From Candidatus Rifleibacteriota bacterium (GTDB taxonomy: Bacteria; Riflebacteria; Ozemobacteria; Ozemobacterales; Ozemobacteraceae), in the NCBI GenBank assembly GCA_017526725.1, contig JAFXRA010000349.1, forward strand, positions 1 to 5,043: a stretch of DNA of 5,043 nucleotides. Direction: 5' to 3'. This document shows positions 4,763-5,043 of the stretch, piece after piece. Position numbers and translations under genes: made by a program. The notes below the pieces were generated by a model that worked only from the letters and a program-made list of their open reading frames with translations, ran no database searches and was not told the origin of the DNA. Every line of letters starts with the position of its first letter. The stretch's first letter is position 1.

Positions 4763-5043
4763 ATGGCTAATTATAACTTAAAAAGAAGTTTTGTTTTACT
4801 TGCTTTATTGAGTTTAAGTTTTGGACTTTGTATGGCCCAGGAACAACCAGAGTTTGATGAACAAGAAATGATGCCCCCGCCCGAATTTGAAGAAGGTTCT
4901 GATATGGGAAGAATGGGCCCGCCTCCCGGTTTTGATGAAAACGCATCTGGAACTATGCGTATGAGAAGACCACCTAGACAAAGAGGCGAAATTGGCTCTG
5001 GAACTATGCCTATGTTTCCACCAGAATTTGATGAAAATGCCTC
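4763..5043 (+). CDS. Secreted Pro/Glu/Met-rich repeat protein (3' end outside window)
   Basis: 93 codons and two further bases are visible. The start is fixed by AAGGAGA ten bases upstream and by an in-frame TAA at 4742. Residues 1-25 are a Sec signal peptide (MANYNLKRSF, then a Leu-rich core, CMA before Gln26); Cys23 is preceded by Leu, so it is not a lipobox. The mature part is low complexity, with PPPEFEEGSD (38), PPPGFDENASGTM (53), a basic RMRRPPRQRGEIGSGTM stretch and PPEFDENA (86). No folded domain is reached before the window ends. Its promoter is a near copy of the one before the repeat/beta-helix gene, so it is probably expressed with it and may have the same layout of signal, repeat spacer and exported domain. 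I do not recognise a family. Confidence 0.75.
   Translation, partial: MANYNLKRSFVLLALLSLSFGLCMAQEQPEFDEQEMMPPPEFEEGSDMGRMGPPPGFDENASGTMRMRRPPRQRGEIGSGTMPMFPPEFDENA
4874..5043 (+). repeat. PPPxF(D/E)E(N/G) coding repeats in the third gene
   Basis: The motif PP-x-F-(D/E)-E occurs at residues 38, 53 and 86, and SGTM(R/P)M at 62 and 79. The FDENA segments at residues 57 and 89 are 32 residues (96 bases) apart and nearly identical in DNA, which suggests a repeat unit of about that length that continues beyond the window. Confidence 0.65.

Noticed and set aside
4823..4839. Lipobox at Cys23 of the third protein
   Set aside because: The residue before the cysteine is Leu, which does not fit Gly/Ala/Ser at that position. 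The CMA before Gln26 fits a signal peptidase I site better.

Overview
The window is bacterial DNA, AT-rich and with good Shine-Dalgarno sites. It reads as a small locus for secreted or surface proteins. Nothing in it fixes the taxon. An exported lipoprotein with a Cthe_2159-type beta-helix domain, a LysR regulator, Gly/Gln/Asn-rich secreted repeats and a degenerate REP-like element would fit an anaerobic, possibly gut-associated bacterium. That placement is an inference. No sortase motif is visible, so Gram type is unresolved.

Layout. Bases 1-1081 (minus strand, cut at the window edge) encode a lipoprotein: lipobox cysteine, Thr-rich TTTG linker, then a Cthe_2159-family carbohydrate-binding beta-helix. 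Bases 1082-1457 are a 376-base divergent intergenic region holding the lipoprotein promoter, operator-like palindromes and phased GCTT boxes. Bases 1458-2342 (plus) encode a complete 294-residue LysR-type regulator. Bases 2581-4512 (plus) encode a 643-residue secreted protein: signal peptide, about 200 residues of Gly/Gln/Met/Asn/Phe repeats including five 21-residue units, an acidic linker, and a long Ser/Thr/Asn-rich probable right-handed beta-helix. It is followed by a perfect 16-bp hairpin and a REP-like element. Bases 4763-5043 (plus, cut at the window edge) begin a third secreted protein with Pro/Glu/Met repeats.

How it may work together. Two of the three exported proteins clearly follow the plan export signal, low-complexity spacer, beta-helix; the third shows the first two parts before the window ends. 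The promoters of the second and third genes align without gaps over about 76 bases (about 75% identity), with an extended -10 and no recognisable -35. Phased GCTT(T/A)A boxes lie upstream of both, and in inverted orientation upstream of the lipoprotein. A dyad of the LysR-box type (T-N11-A) flanks the lysR gene on both sides, with a weaker match before the third gene. The simplest reading is a co-regulated set of surface or matrix proteins controlled by the local LysR protein or by another activator. A run of seven G inside the repeat region of the second protein, and 63-bp in-frame repeats, suggest that it may vary in expression or length.
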